Below, one piece after another: positions 39,641-51,722 of a stretch of DNA of 64,000 nt (position 1 is its first letter; every line of letters begins with the position of its first letter). This DNA comes from Siphonodentalium dalli (Eukaryota > Mollusca > Scaphopoda > Gadilida > Siphonodentaliidae): positions 48,895,899 through 48,959,898 of the forward strand of contig CP136067.1 in the NCBI GenBank assembly GCA_032622095.1, given 5' to 3'. Position numbers and translations under genes: made by a program. The notes under the pieces are model-generated. The model had not been told where the DNA came from, searched no databases, and saw only the letters and a program-made list of their open reading frames with translations.

Positions 39641-40654
39641 TGACGTGAACATGTTGTTTTTGTTGAGTTACCGACATGTTTTTGTGCTGATAAGTTTCAT
39701 CTGGATTAATATAATGTAGTGTAAAAGTGGATTATTTTCAAGGAATGGGGAATAACTCCATATCTTAAAGATAAGAGTTATTCCCTGTATTTAATTTTGT
39801 TCGTTATGACTTTAATTTGGTTGCATGATGTTATCTCCCTTTATTAGAAATTAACAAAATTGTGTAAATTTTTTCAGAACTATATATAACTCAAAATGTT
39901 CCAGCGTCTCATTGTCTGTTATATGAGGGGATACTATTAAATACATGTTCATTTTTACACTCATTTATGTGGAACCTTAATGGAAAATGGACAGAATATC
40001 ATTACATACTACTTTTATTCTGCCAGTTGAGAGTAATACATGTATAATGCATTGATATTGATTTTATTACAAATTTATTGCTATCTTTCTGTTTATTACA
40101 TTACTTTCAGACTGGTAATTTCACCCAAATGCACTAGCGAGAGTGTGCTCTACAGAGGGGAAGAGAGGCTCATGTAGTAGCTTGGGTGAATGTCATACAT
40201 GAATTTAACCCAATCAGTACTGCAGTAATCATTTTACTAGCATGCAAACCAAAAAAAATTATTTTATGCTGAAGAATATTTACTGCTGGTGCGTAATAAG
40301 CACATAACTGCACAGGTGTATGAAGGAGATTAACTATATCACACTTGTTTGTTATGAGAGATATATCAACAGATATAGAATTCAGGAGACCTTAAGCGTG
40401 TGTACAGAGGGCTGCACACAAAAGAAAGTGGATTTCATCCTCTATTTCTTGCAAGTCACACAAAGTACAAATTCGTTCATGAACTTTCTCATTTTTAAAT
40501 CTGCCAGTTTCTATTGCGCAACAAAAGATGTTATGCCACCAAAAGTGGATAAAGCTTTTGCAAAAATACTCCTTGACAATCAGTCTCCTTTCTGCATATG
40601 TTCAGACTAATAACAAATGGCTAAGATGAAAAGAAATCACATTGATTATAGCCT
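39641..40654. other. Unassigned gene-free stretch
   Basis: A 96-codon plus ORF at 40320-40610 has no recognisable motif. The opposite strand of the same stretch looks vaguely like the end of a decayed non-LTR reverse transcriptase frame, but I cannot support that. Confidence 0.4.
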
Positions 40655-40658
40655 TTAA

Positions 40659-41057
40659 CCCTTTACCCCAACAGAACGGCCCTGTGCCAATGCATTCTCT
40701 TATATATGCGAGTCGACCATAGGTCGCCTCGCATATATAAGAAGAATGCATTGGCTTAACACATTAAAAAATTATAAAATTGTTAAAGAATGTAAGAAAA
40801 AAAATGGTAAAAAGTGTTAAAAGAAGATTTTTTTTAGGCGCCAATGCATTCTCTTATATATGCGAGGCGACCTATGGTCGACTCGCATATATAAGAGAAT
40901 GCATTGGCACAGGGCATAACTGTAACCATCACAATGTGGTCAATGAGCCGGTTCCAATGATTCCATATTTGTATGGTTTATTGAGACAGACCCAAGATAA
41001 TTTAGGCTGTTGCAGCTTTATTTGGCCGTTCTTTGGCCGGTTTGTTGGGGTAAAGGG
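40659..41057. mobile_element. TTAA-flanked MITE, family A
   Basis: TTAA at 40655-40658 and 41058-41061; ends CCCTTTACCCCAACAG and TTGTTGGGGTAAAGGG. Two hairpins plus the unique flank with GGCCGGTTTGTTGG. Same orientation as the copy at 38161. Confidence 0.85.
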
Positions 41058-41371
41058 TTAATTTCATTGCTGACCTGTGGGAAGCATGTGGAAATACTGC
41101 TGTCGACTGATATTTATCTGTATTAGAAATATTTATTGATATAAATTTATTTTCATTATACATTTCAGGCCCGAGATAACCATAACATGAGGTTCTGAGA
41201 AGAACTGAATCTGGAGGCCTTTTAGGCCAATGGTACGAGGCCTTGGATGTTGGCCAATAATCTTTGCCATCATCAAGGTTTTAAAAGCTTCAGAAAAGAA
41301 GAGAATTGGTCTTGGCAATGAAAACACCTGGTGGAATTGTTGACTTTTGCTGTGGTAGATTCAATATTAGC

Positions 41372-41766
41372 ATATGTGACCCGCCATATCAAATCCAGTC
41401 GGAAGTCGGGATTTTTTTACCCTGTGTACATTCTCTTATATATGCGAGTCGACCGTCAGGTCGCCTCGCATATATAAGAGAATGCATTGGCCCTAACAAT
41501 TTTAATAATTTTTTCTTGTATTCTTTAACAATTTTATAATTTCACCCATACAGAGCCCCAGACAAACACTCTTCTATATGCTTCTATATATGCTGTGGGG
41601 CTCCCTGCAGGGTAATGGATGTTTTTTATTTTATGTCCTAAAAATTGTAAGAAACATTTATTTAAAAAACATGATAATGGTCGACTCGCATATATAAGAG
41701 AATGCATTGGCACAGGGTAAAAAAAATCCCGACTTCCGACTGGATTTGATATGGCGGGTTACATAT
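41372..41766. mobile_element. Palindromic element, family D (unit copy 1)
   Basis: Inverted ends ATATGTGACCCGCCATATC and the complement of ATATGTAACCCGCCATATC; arms run about 50 bp through AATCCAGTCGGAAGTCGGG. Inside lies the cassette: one full hairpin at about 41424-41490, an AT-rich linker, then a half hairpin ending GGCACAGGG. A second inverted pair, GAGCCCCA and TGGGGCTC, lies in the middle. Confidence 0.75.
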
Positions 41767-42779
41767 TTTGGATCCTTATAATTTGTCACAACTGCCTATG
41801 TTTACCTTCTTGTTTGGTTCATGGATCCATCGTCTTGGTTACGCTGATTTGTGGAGAGGGATGAACCATTCTGGCCATTTTATTTCTATCAAGGTTAAAA
41901 ATTGTGAACAAATAGTTGAGTAATTTTCGGGCTATCATAAGCTAGCCCTGCTTCATACCTGATATACCAACAGAATGTGGCACATCAAATATATCTTAAT
42001 CTCAATCTTACGATTGCTTTATGTCCGACAACGGCAAGAACTCTTGACTAGAATCCATGGATAAAACCTGTTTGTTGATAATTTTCCTGCAATACATGTC
42101 TATTATCACTGTTATATTATGGCATTCAACTAAAGCTACTGCACTTAGTTAAAACACAGTCCCTGTGCAGGCATCTGCCTAGAAGTTTCAAATTGATTAT
42201 TATGAAGAATTGGGACTGTAATCGGCAGAAGTCATCATATCTGAAGTTCAAAAAACATCTCCATGTGGAGAAATTTTCTCTCCCCTGAATTTTGCCATTT
42301 GCATATTTAAAAAAATTACTTTTGTTACTAACATTCACTCGATCGTGTTCGCTTAGGGGTTGAAACTGGTCAATGTTAGCCAAACAACTTTTTTAAATCA
42401 GGTTTTTTTAATGTTATTGAACAAAGCAAAGTTGAAATATTGTATTTGGAAACTACCGATCAAAAATCTACCAAAGACGTCTTGGTTGTCCTCTCAGCTG
42501 CCTTTGACCCAGTTGTTATATCAATATTTATGAGCAATAATTTGTCCATATTGGTATTTTTCCCCAGGGGCTTGTCATATTCATAATATTATAATTATAC
42601 ATCTGCATTCATAACACCTGTGTTTATGAAATATTGTCATTCATTTTTAAGTTTTACCTGTATATGAAATTTAAGAACACTAATAAATTTAAAGACTTTT
42701 CGTAGCTTATCAAAACGAAATGCTTGCCAATGAGACCCTCTGTTAAAAAATTTCTCATTTCTTATCGAAATGGCCATAT

Positions 42780-43270
42780 ATCGATCGGAAATGGCACAAT
42801 GAGAATATCTCTCAATACAAGATCAAGCTTGAAAATAGGTCCTGATTTTCACCCATGTCCGGGTTTGAACCCATGCCAACTTCATCTAGCCCATAATGTG
42901 ATGATCGTTTTCACGACCTAACCACCTTGGCTACAGGGACATCCTTAACCCAGACTGATGATCGTATTCCACGACCTAACCACCTTGGCTACAGGGACAT
43001 CCTTAACCCAGACTGTGATGATCGTATTCACGATCTAACTACCCTCGGCTACAGGGACATTCCTTAAAAAGGAAGCCCTTTCACCGAGAGTTGGGAAGCA
43101 TGTCAGTCTGAAAATGCGTTCAAATATTGACACAGAACGGATCTGCCATCCTCATCAAGCCCAGACTGTGATGATCGTATTAACGACCGAACCACCTTGG
43201 CTACAGGGACATCCTTTCACCGAATTGGGAAGCATATCGGTCTGAACATGCTTTCAAATAATGACAAAGA
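42780..43270 (-). mobile_element. tRNA-like SINE fragment with repeated A-box modules (unit copy 1)
   Basis: On minus, TAGCCAAGGTGG (42933-42922) fits the RNA polymerase III A box and GGGTTCAAACCC (42872-42861) fits the B box, as in a Ser/Leu-type tRNA head. Upstream on minus, the A-box module of about 58 bp recurs at about 42990, 43047 and 43204. The module next to 43047 is the most diverged. Two copies of a TTTCACCGA...GGGAAGCAT segment intervene. Confidence 0.6.
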
Positions 43271-43641
43271 ATTAAAGGTACTCAATATGATTCGATGATC
43301 CCCATATCAGATCCCAACAACAACATTTTTTGAAATGCTGCCATTTAAGTACAAGAAATACTAATAAACCTAAACTTGTTTTGAGGGACATGTAACAATA
43401 TATTTCACTATATATATCCTTAAATTTCTTCGACAATTTGAGATAATATTAAGTCGTTATAGGTTCTGAGAAGAACTGAATCTGGAGGCCTTTTAGGCCA
43501 ATGGTACGAGGCCTTGGATGTTGGCCAATAATCTTTGCCATCATCAAGGTTTTAAAAGCTTCAGAAAAGAAGAGAATTGGTCTTGGCAATGAAAACACCT
43601 GGTGGAATTGTTGACTTTGCTGTGGTAGATTCAATATTAGC

Positions 43642-44032
43642 ATATGTGACCCGCCATATCAAATCCAGTCGGAAGTCGGGATTTTTTTACCCTGTGTACA
43701 TTCTCTTATATATGCGAGTCGACCGTAGGTCGCCTCGCATATATAAGAGAATGCATTGGCCTAACAATTTTAATAATTTTTTCTTGTATTCTTTAACAAT
43801 TTTATAATTTCACCCATACAGAGCCCCAGACAAACACTCTTCTATATGCTTCTATATATGTGTGGGGCTCCCTGCAGGGTAATGGATGTTTTTTATTTTA
43901 TGTCCTAAAAATTGTAAGAAACATTTATTTAAAAAACATGATAATGGTCGACTCGCATATATAAGAGAATGCATTGGCACAGGGTAAAAAAATCCCGACT
44001 TCCGACTGGATTTGATATGGCGGGTTACATAT
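43642..44032. mobile_element. Palindromic element, family D (unit copy 2)
   Basis: Same element as at 41372 in the second tandem unit; arms are cleaner, with GTAGGTCGCC at the hairpin centre. Confidence 0.75.
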
Positions 44033-45039
44033 TTTGGATCCTTATAATTTGTCACAACTGCCTATGTTTACCTTCTTGTTTGGTTCATGGATCCATCGTC
44101 TTGGTTACGCTGATTTGTGGAGAGGGATGAACCATTCTGGCCATTTTATTTCTATCAAGGTTAAAAATTGTGAACAAATAGTTGAGTAATTTTCGGGCTA
44201 TCATAAGCTAGCCCTGCTTCATACCTGATATACCAACAGAATGTGGCACATCAAATATATCTTAATCTCAATCTTACGATTGCTTTATGTCCGACAACGG
44301 CAAGAACTCTTGACTAGAATCCATGGATAAAACCTGTTTGTTGATAATTTTCCTGCAATACATGTCTATTATCACTGTTATATTATGGCATTCAACTAAA
44401 GCTACTGCACTTAGTTAAAACACAGTCCCTGTGCAGGCATCTGCCTAGAAGTTTCAAATTGATTATTATGAAGAATTGGGACTGTAATCGGGCAGAAGTC
44501 ATCATATCTGAAGTTCAAAAAACATCTCCATGTGGAGAAATTTTTCTCCCCTGAATTTTGCCATTTGCATATTTAAAAAAATTACTTTTGTTACTAACAT
44601 TCACTCGATCGTGGTTCGCTTAGGGGTTGAAACTGGTCAATGTTAGCCAAACAACTTTTTTAAATCAGGTTTTTTTAATGTTATTGAACAAAGCAAAGTT
44701 GAAATATTGTATTTGGAAACTACCGATCAAAATCTACCAAAGACGTCTTGGTTGTCCTCTCAGCTGCCTTTGACCCAGTTGTTATATCAATATTTATGAG
44801 CAATAATTTGTCCATATTGGTATTTTTCCCCAGGGGCTTGTCATATTCATAATATTATATTATACATCTGCATTCATAACACCTGTGTTTATGAAATATT
44901 GTCATTCATTTTTAAGTTTTACCTGTATATGAAATTTAAGAACACTAATAAATTTAAAGACTTTTTAGCTTATCAAAACGAAATGCTTGCCAATGAGACC
45001 CTCTGTTAAAAAATTTCTCATTTCTTATCGAAATGGCCA

Positions 45040-45530
45040 TATATCGATCGGAATGGCACAATGAGATATCTCTCAATACAAGATCAAGCTTGAAAATAGG
45101 TCCTGATTTTCACCCATGTCCGGGTTTGAACCCATGCCAACTTCATCTAGCCCATAATGTGATGATCGTTTTCACGACCTAACCACCTTGGCTACAGGGA
45201 CATCCTTAACCCAGACTGATGATCGTATTCACGACCTAACCACCTTGGCTACAGGGACATCCTTAACCCAGACTGTGATGATCGTATTCACGATCTAACT
45301 ACCTCGGCTACAGGGACATCCTTAAAAAGGAAGCCCTTTCACCGAGAGTTGGGAAGCATGTCAGTCTGAAAATGCGTTCAAATATTGACACAGAACGGAT
45401 CTGCCATCCTCATCAAGCCCAGACTGTGATGATCGTATTAACGACCGAACCACCTTGGCTACAGGGACATCCTTTCACCGAATTGGGAAGCATATCGGTC
45501 TGAACATGCTTTCAAATAATGACAAAGAAT
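45040..45530 (-). mobile_element. tRNA-like SINE fragment (unit copy 2)
   Basis: Same arrangement; the B-box complement is GGGTTTGAACCC at 45122-45133. Confidence 0.6.
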
Positions 45531-45899
45531 TAAAGGTACTCAATATGATTCGATGATCCCCATATCAGATCCCAACAACAACATTTTTTGAAATGCTGCC
45601 ATTTAAGTACAAGAAATACTAATAAACCTAAACTTGTTTTGAGGGACATGTAACAATATATTTCACTATATATATCCTTAAATTTCTTCGACAATTTGAG
45701 ATAATATTAAGTCGTTATAGGTTCTGAGAAGAACTGAATCTGGAGGCCTTTTAGGCCAATGGTACGAGGCCTTGGATGTTGGCCAATAATCTTTGCCATC
45801 ATCAAGGTTTTAAAAGCTTCAGAAAAGAAGAGAATTGGTCTTGGCAATGAAAACACCTGGTGGAATTGTTGACTTTGCTGTGGTAGATTCAATATTAGC

Positions 45900-46290
45900 A
45901 TATGTGACCCGCCATATCAAATCCAGTCGGAAGTCGGGATTTTTTTACCCTGTGTACATTCTCTTATATATGCGAGTCGACCGTAGGTCGCCTCGCATAT
46001 ATAAGAGAATGCATTGGCCTAACAATTTTAATAATTTTTTCTTGTATTCTTTAACAATTTTATAATTTCACCCATACAGAGCCCCAGACAAACACTCTTC
46101 TATATGCTTCTATATATGTGTGGGGCTCCCTGCAGGGTAATGGATGTTTTTTATTTTATGTCCTAAAAATTGTAAGAAACATTTATTTAAAAAACATGAT
46201 AATGGTCGACTCGCATATATAAGAGAATGCATTGGCACAGGGTAAAAAAATCCCGACTTCCGACTGGATTTGATATGGCGGGTTACATAT
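45900..46290. mobile_element. Palindromic element, family D (unit copy 3)
   Basis: Same element in the third tandem unit, identical to copy 2 by eye. Confidence 0.75.
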
Positions 46291-47197
46291 TTTGGATCCT
46301 TATAATTTGTCACAACTGCCTATGTTTACCTTCTTGTTTGGTTCATGGATCCATCGTCTTGGTTACGCTGATTTGTGGAGAGGGATGAACCATTCTGGCC
46401 ATTTTATTTCTATCAAGGTTAAAAATTGTGAACAAATAGTTGAGTAATTTTCGGGCTATCATAAGCTAGCCCTGCTTCATACCTGATATACCAACAGAAT
46501 GTGGCACATCAAATATATCTTAATCTCAATCTTACGATTGCTTTATGTCCGACAACGGCAAGAACTCTTGACTAGAATCCATGGATAAAACCTGTTTGTT
46601 GATAATTTTCCTGCAATACATGTCTATTATCACTGTTATATTATGGCATTCAACTAAAGCTACTGCACTTAGTTAAAACACAGTCCCTGTGCAGGCATCT
46701 GCCTAGAAGTTTCAAATTGATTATTATGAAGAATTGGGACTGTAATCGGGCAGAAGTCATCATATCTGAAGTTCAAAAAACATCTCCATGTGGAGAAATT
46801 TTTCTCCCCTGAATTTTGCCATTTGCATATTTAAAAAAATTACTTTTGTTACTAACATTCACTCGATCGTGGTTCGCTTAGGGGTTGAAACTGGTCAATG
46901 TTAGCCAAACAACTTTTTTAAATCAGGTTTTTTTAATGTTATTGAACAAAGCAAAGTTGAAATATTGTATTTGGAAACTACCGATCAAAATCTACCAAAG
47001 ACGTCTTGGTTGTCCTCTCAGCTGCCTTTGACCCAGTTGTTATATCAATATTTATGAGCAATAATTTGTCCATATTGGTATTTTTCCCCAGGGGCTTGTC
47101 ATATTCATAATATTATATTATACATCTGCATTCATAACACCTGTGTTTATGAAATATTGTCATTCATTTTTAAGTTTTACCTGTATATGAAATTTAA

Positions 47198-48741
47198 CCC
47201 TTTGAACCCTGGCGCCCCACAGTGATCGACACCCTGACCCGGGGCTCCCAGTGGTATGTCCGTTTAAATTAGACATTGTCTAGTAGCATGGTGTTGATTA
47301 TGTTCAAATTGCGACACCGGTCTGAAACTTTACAGGTTTGTCCCCCATGAATCAGCGATCATTATAAGATCGCGAGACTTTGCCTCGCGGCAACTCCTTG
47401 GTAACGGTTGCTAGGCAACTACCCGGAATTGACTGGAAAATGTAAATATAGCTTATAGCGTCGTAATTCAACCTCAGTGATTGCGTTTTTTGATGCAGGT
47501 ACTACCCTAACGTGAAATTTGAGATATACCCGACCAGAATAGTGAACCAAATATCCCATTTAAGGGTAGCAACGGTTGCTAAGCAAATACCACAACTGAT
47601 CGAATGACATAATTGCACTAACCATTCAGTGGTATGTTTTGTCTAGTCGCATGGTGTTGGTTATGTTGAAAGGGGACACCTACCTGAAACAGTGCAGGCA
47701 TGATATATACATGCACGGACCACTGATCATTGTAAGATCGGGATACTTTGCCACCCGATCTCGCCTTAGAAACGGTTACTAGGTAACTACCTGAAATTTG
47801 CAGGATAAACGAATTCTAGCTTATAACGTTGTAATTATACATCAGCGAATTGCGTTTCGATGCAACCAATATCCTAATGTGAAATTAAGACATGCCTGAC
47901 CATGCGCGAGTAAGTCAACTTGATATGCGATAGACTTTTTGCTGCATGTGGCACAACAGAGACTTACATTACAGAGACCAGAAACAACGTAATTTCCCGT
48001 AGCATATCGTGGCCCCATTGTTCAAGTAAGCTGTCTAGATTGTGTCTACTGTACTAGCATGTGAAACATGCAACAAAATGTCATATACAGCGCCACATTT
48101 CACTTAAACGCATTTAAAAAAATGAATTATAGCCTGCGCCCATGCGCATATTTTCCTAGCCGTTTCTAGCGGGCAGCCAATCCATATAGACACCTTTGCC
48201 AGCGCTGACTTCAATAGGCCAATTAAAATATATATATTAGTGGGTATGTCGTGTATAAGTACGTTATAAACCATTTATTTGTCATTGCGCTAGTCTGCGC
48301 ATGCGCGAATAAATCAACTTCATATGCGATAGACCCTTCCCCATATGTAGCAGAACACTGGTTAATATACGCGAGGGTAATTTAAACTGAAATTGTGTGT
48401 CTAAATTATGTCTGTTCTGTACACGCACGGGGAACACGAAATTATATGCCGTAAATATAGCGGCACAGTTCGCTTAAAATATCGTATGTTTTTGTAGATA
48501 ATATGCTGTGCGCATGCGCATATATTTCTGCCCGATACTAGCGGTCAACCATTCCAAACGCACCATGGGCGCCGCTGACATATGTTGGGGCAATTTAAAT
48601 ATAAATCAGTGGGTCAGACGCTCGTTATACTATATATAAATTTGCTACCGGATCATGTCGTCGCTGCACCGAAATATCGGTGTTACGGGATATAGTCACG
48701 GTTCGTTTGCACCTAAATATCGGTGTTATGGGTTCAAAGGG
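47198..48741. mobile_element. TTAA-flanked 1.5-kb element, family E
   Basis: TTAA at 47194-47197 and 48742-48745; ends CCCTTTGAACCC and GGGTTCAAAGGG (perfect 12-bp TIR). The empty site is present in the sister units at 42671 and 44936. Internally it is built of two successive diverged duplications: about 47243-47560 resembles 47626-47900, and about 47905-48290 resembles 48297-48640. No coding frame is seen. It fits a piggyBac-type non-autonomous element. Confidence 0.88.
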
Positions 48742-48849
48742 TTAAGAACACTAATAAATTTAGAATAAATTTAAAGACTTTTTAGCTTATCAAAACGAAA
48801 TGCTTGCCAATGAGACCCTCTGTTAAAAAAATTCTCATTTCTTATCGAA

Positions 48850-49345
48850 ATGGCCATATATCGATCGGAATGGCACAATGAGATATCTCTCAATACAAGA
48901 TCAAGCTTGAAAATAGGTCCTGATTTTCACCCATGTCCGGGTTTGAACCCATGCCAACTTCATCTAGCCCATAATGTGATGATCGTTTTCACGACCTAAC
49001 CACCTTGGCTACAGGGACATCCTTAACCCAGACTGATGATCGTATGCACGACCTAACCACCTTGGCTACAGGGACATCCTTAACCCAGACTGTGATGATC
49101 GTATTCACGATCTAACTACCTCGGCTACAGGGACATCCTTAAAAAGGAAGCCCTTTCACCGAGAGTTGGGAAGCATGTCAGTCTGAAAATGCGTTCAAAT
49201 ATTGACACAGAACGGATCTGCCATCCTCATCAAGCCCAGACTGTGATGATCGTATTAACAACCGAACCACCTTGGCTACAGGGACATCCTTTCACCGAAT
49301 TGGGAAGCATATCGGTCTGAACATGCTTTCAAATAATGACAAAGA
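48850..49345 (-). mobile_element. tRNA-like SINE fragment (unit copy 3)
   Basis: Same arrangement; the B-box complement is at 48939-48950. Confidence 0.6.
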
Positions 49346-49535
49346 ATTAAAGGTACTCAATATGATTCGATGATCCCCATATCAGATCCCAACAACAACA
49401 TTTTTTGAAATGCTGCCATTTAAGTACAAGAAATACTAATAAACCTAAACTTGTTTTGAGGGACATGTAACAATATATTTCACTATATATATCCTTAAAT
49501 TTCTTCGACAATTTGAGATAATATTAAGTCGTTAT

Positions 49536-50259
49536 TGAATACTTCAATGTAATTGTCGATCTTTAATACCAATGTATGCACCCGATGGACAGCACGGCTT
49601 TACGTTAAAGTTTGAACATTGTGTCTCTATTTAAAGAACCATCGTGGGTTTAAAGGTACTCAATCCGAATCGATTGTCCCCATATCATCCGATTCCAACA
49701 ACAAATTTTTTTGAAATGCCGCTTCAGTTATCAGAATCGAGTAATTGCCCAAAAATAATGCTAACCACAGTCAACTATAGTATAAAATTGCCCAAAACCT
49801 GTTATTTATCAACATTATGTTCAACGAAATTTGTCAAATATCTGACACAAAAAAGCCACTTGATTTTAGAGTTATCCATCTACATCCGCAATTTGGTCCA
49901 AGACTGTCTTCTCGTCGACTGTTTACTGGGCCACTTAAAATTATCGGTGGTGAAAAATAATAGATTTCAAACATCGATATCTGATCACTCTGAGCTTTGA
50001 TAGGTGGGTTCCTCGACTCAAAATCAAATATTTGTTTACCCCGAAGCCAAGGAAATAGTAATTTGCGAGCATTAATCTGGATTATGCATCTTTAAACAAC
50101 CAAAAAGAAAACTTTTATACAAGTTGTAATATGTCTAGATTGTCATTTCTATATCCCCTAATTTGCAGAAGATAAAAAGCATAATGAAGGTGACTAATGG
50201 GTGAACATCACCAACCTGCACTGAGGAACTAGCTTCAGTCTGATCCTATGTCTGCCATA
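49536..50259. other. Unassigned stretch with a diverged piece of the 2.26-kb unit
   Basis: About 70 bp from 49652 resemble the end part of the tandem unit (43272 on), which points to an older duplication or a dispersed repeat. A 118-codon plus ORF (49644-50000) crosses that repeat and shows no domain. Confidence 0.45.
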
Positions 50260-50346
50260 GCAGATGAGGTTCCCAGAGGGTGAATTTGGTGATGCTAGTC
50301 TGCCGTCCGTGATAGCGTCACTAAATTCACCCTCTGGGGACCTGTT
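50260..50346. mobile_element. Short palindromic MITE, family H, copy 1
   Basis: Arms GAGGTTCCCAGAGGGTGAAT and, inverted, AGGTCCCCAGAGGGTGAATT around a loop of about 15 bp. Related to the copy at 54386. Confidence 0.65.
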
Positions 50347-50349
50347 AGA

Positions 50350-51719
50350 CACAATTGTTAGACCTAGCTGCTCCCTCCGGCTCAAACTTGATGTTTTGTT
50401 TCCAAAAATCATGGGTAGGTGTTTCTTATTTCTGCCAATGCCAGCTGTGTACAGCATATCAATGCCAGCTGTACATAATCACGCACCATTGCACGTGCAC
50501 AACACACATTAGCACTGTTGTATCCGAAGTGCGTAATAGTAAGTATCTGTACTTGAATCAGAAGATGCTGTGAAATGTTTCACCACAAAATAAATTACGT
50601 TTGTGCAGGTTAGAGTGAATCAGGTTTAATTTAATTCTACCCTGGATTGAGCATCAAATTTTAATTCTAACTGCATCTAAGATATAACAACTGTGCAGAA
50701 GAGGGACACCAGCACAGGCATAACATTAATCATCTCACAGACTGGATGTGCCCATGTGTAAACTCGGGTGTATGTTTTTGAACATTCCGAGCAATTTAAC
50801 AATAACATAATACAAATGTTAAAAGTTAGAATGGTCTCGAAATGCAACTTTATTAAATTTTATTGGGATTTCCACCCTACAGATTAATTTGGGACTGCCT
50901 GTTTATTGGGAAGATGATATGAGTCACATTTCATACAATATTGTCAAAAATGGCATCCAATTTCGTCGATGAATATTTTTCGAGGGAATTTGAAAATATT
51001 TTGTTTTGCTGTGGCCCATTAGACTCTGAGGACTGCTGATTACAAATGTTCATTTTCAAGGGGGGGGGATTTTCCGGCACGTATGCTGGGGGTGGTGGGT
51101 GTCAAAATAAGCCCAAAGCAATTTTTTCCGTGACAAATTTTTTTTTTTTCCTCCACACCTTTTATTGGATTTTTACTTGTTTGTACTGGTTTGTAACACT
51201 AAGAAATCAATAATAAGGAACTGCAGCAACAATAAACACGCTAGGGCCATTGGATGTTGGTTTGTGCCTCTTTAGGAAAAGGGAAAGTATTCTTAATGCA
51301 GCTGAATCACCAATGCAGTATTCTATGTAATTAACATCAAATAAGGATAACTTTAAAGAAATAAATTTAATGCCAAATCTGGTCAAACATGGACATTAAA
51401 CACTGATGTATACACTGATGTATAAAGAAAAAAACATGTAACATACCTGGACATGTGAGTGGATAACTGGTAATTATTCACAATCTCATGTAGTCATGAA
51501 TGAGTTAATACAGTTTTCTACTAAAAGTGTAGGTTTGTTTTTTATTACATGTACATGTATATGCTTTACTCTCACATGCTACACTTGAGGAGTTCAATAG
51601 AAGTAATGCCTTTTCTGAACTCATACAAGATTCCTGAATTCATACAAGATAAACTGTGAACGTTATAAAATTCCTAACCAATCCTGACCAATCTGAATCA
51701 ATTGGAATCAATCGTAACA
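50350..51719. other. Unassigned gene-free stretch
   Basis: Low-complexity G run near 51060 and T run near 51138. No exon, RNA or clear element seen. Confidence 0.45.
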
Positions 51720-51722
51720 TTA

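Larger units (their letters stand above)
41190..43460. repeat. 2.26-kb tandem unit, copy 1
   Basis: Starts AGGTTCTGAGAAG and ends AAGTCGTTAT. It aligns with the next copy but carries many extra or missing single bases, often in homopolymers (for example GTCAGGTCG for GTAGGTCG, TACCCTCGG for TACCTCGG). It contains a palindrome-bearing element and a tRNA-like SINE piece. Confidence 0.93.
43461..45718. repeat. 2.26-kb tandem unit, copy 2
   Basis: Unit length 2258. It appears identical to copy 3 outside the latter's insertion. Confidence 0.95.
45719..49535. repeat. 2.26-kb tandem unit, copy 3, interrupted
   Basis: Same unit, split by a 1544-bp TTAA element at 47198-48741 and with an 11-bp local duplication (TAGAATAAATT) just right of it. 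The array ends at AAGTCGTTAT. A diverged stretch (GGTACTCAAT...TGAAATGC) recurs at 49652, just beyond. Confidence 0.93.

Noticed and set aside
40320-40610. 96-codon plus ORF
   Set aside because: No domain, no splice context, and only a vague antisense resemblance to a decayed reverse transcriptase tail; evidence too thin.
41372-41766. CRISPR-like array from repeated hairpins
   Set aside because: Repeats are inverted-repeat transposon modules in a eukaryotic context, with TTAA duplications and AT-rich linkers rather than uniform spacers.
43449-46065. 64- and 76-codon ORFs repeated in the 2.26-kb units
   Set aside because: They run through the palindromic element ends, change frame between copy 1 and copies 2-3, and have no recognisable motif.
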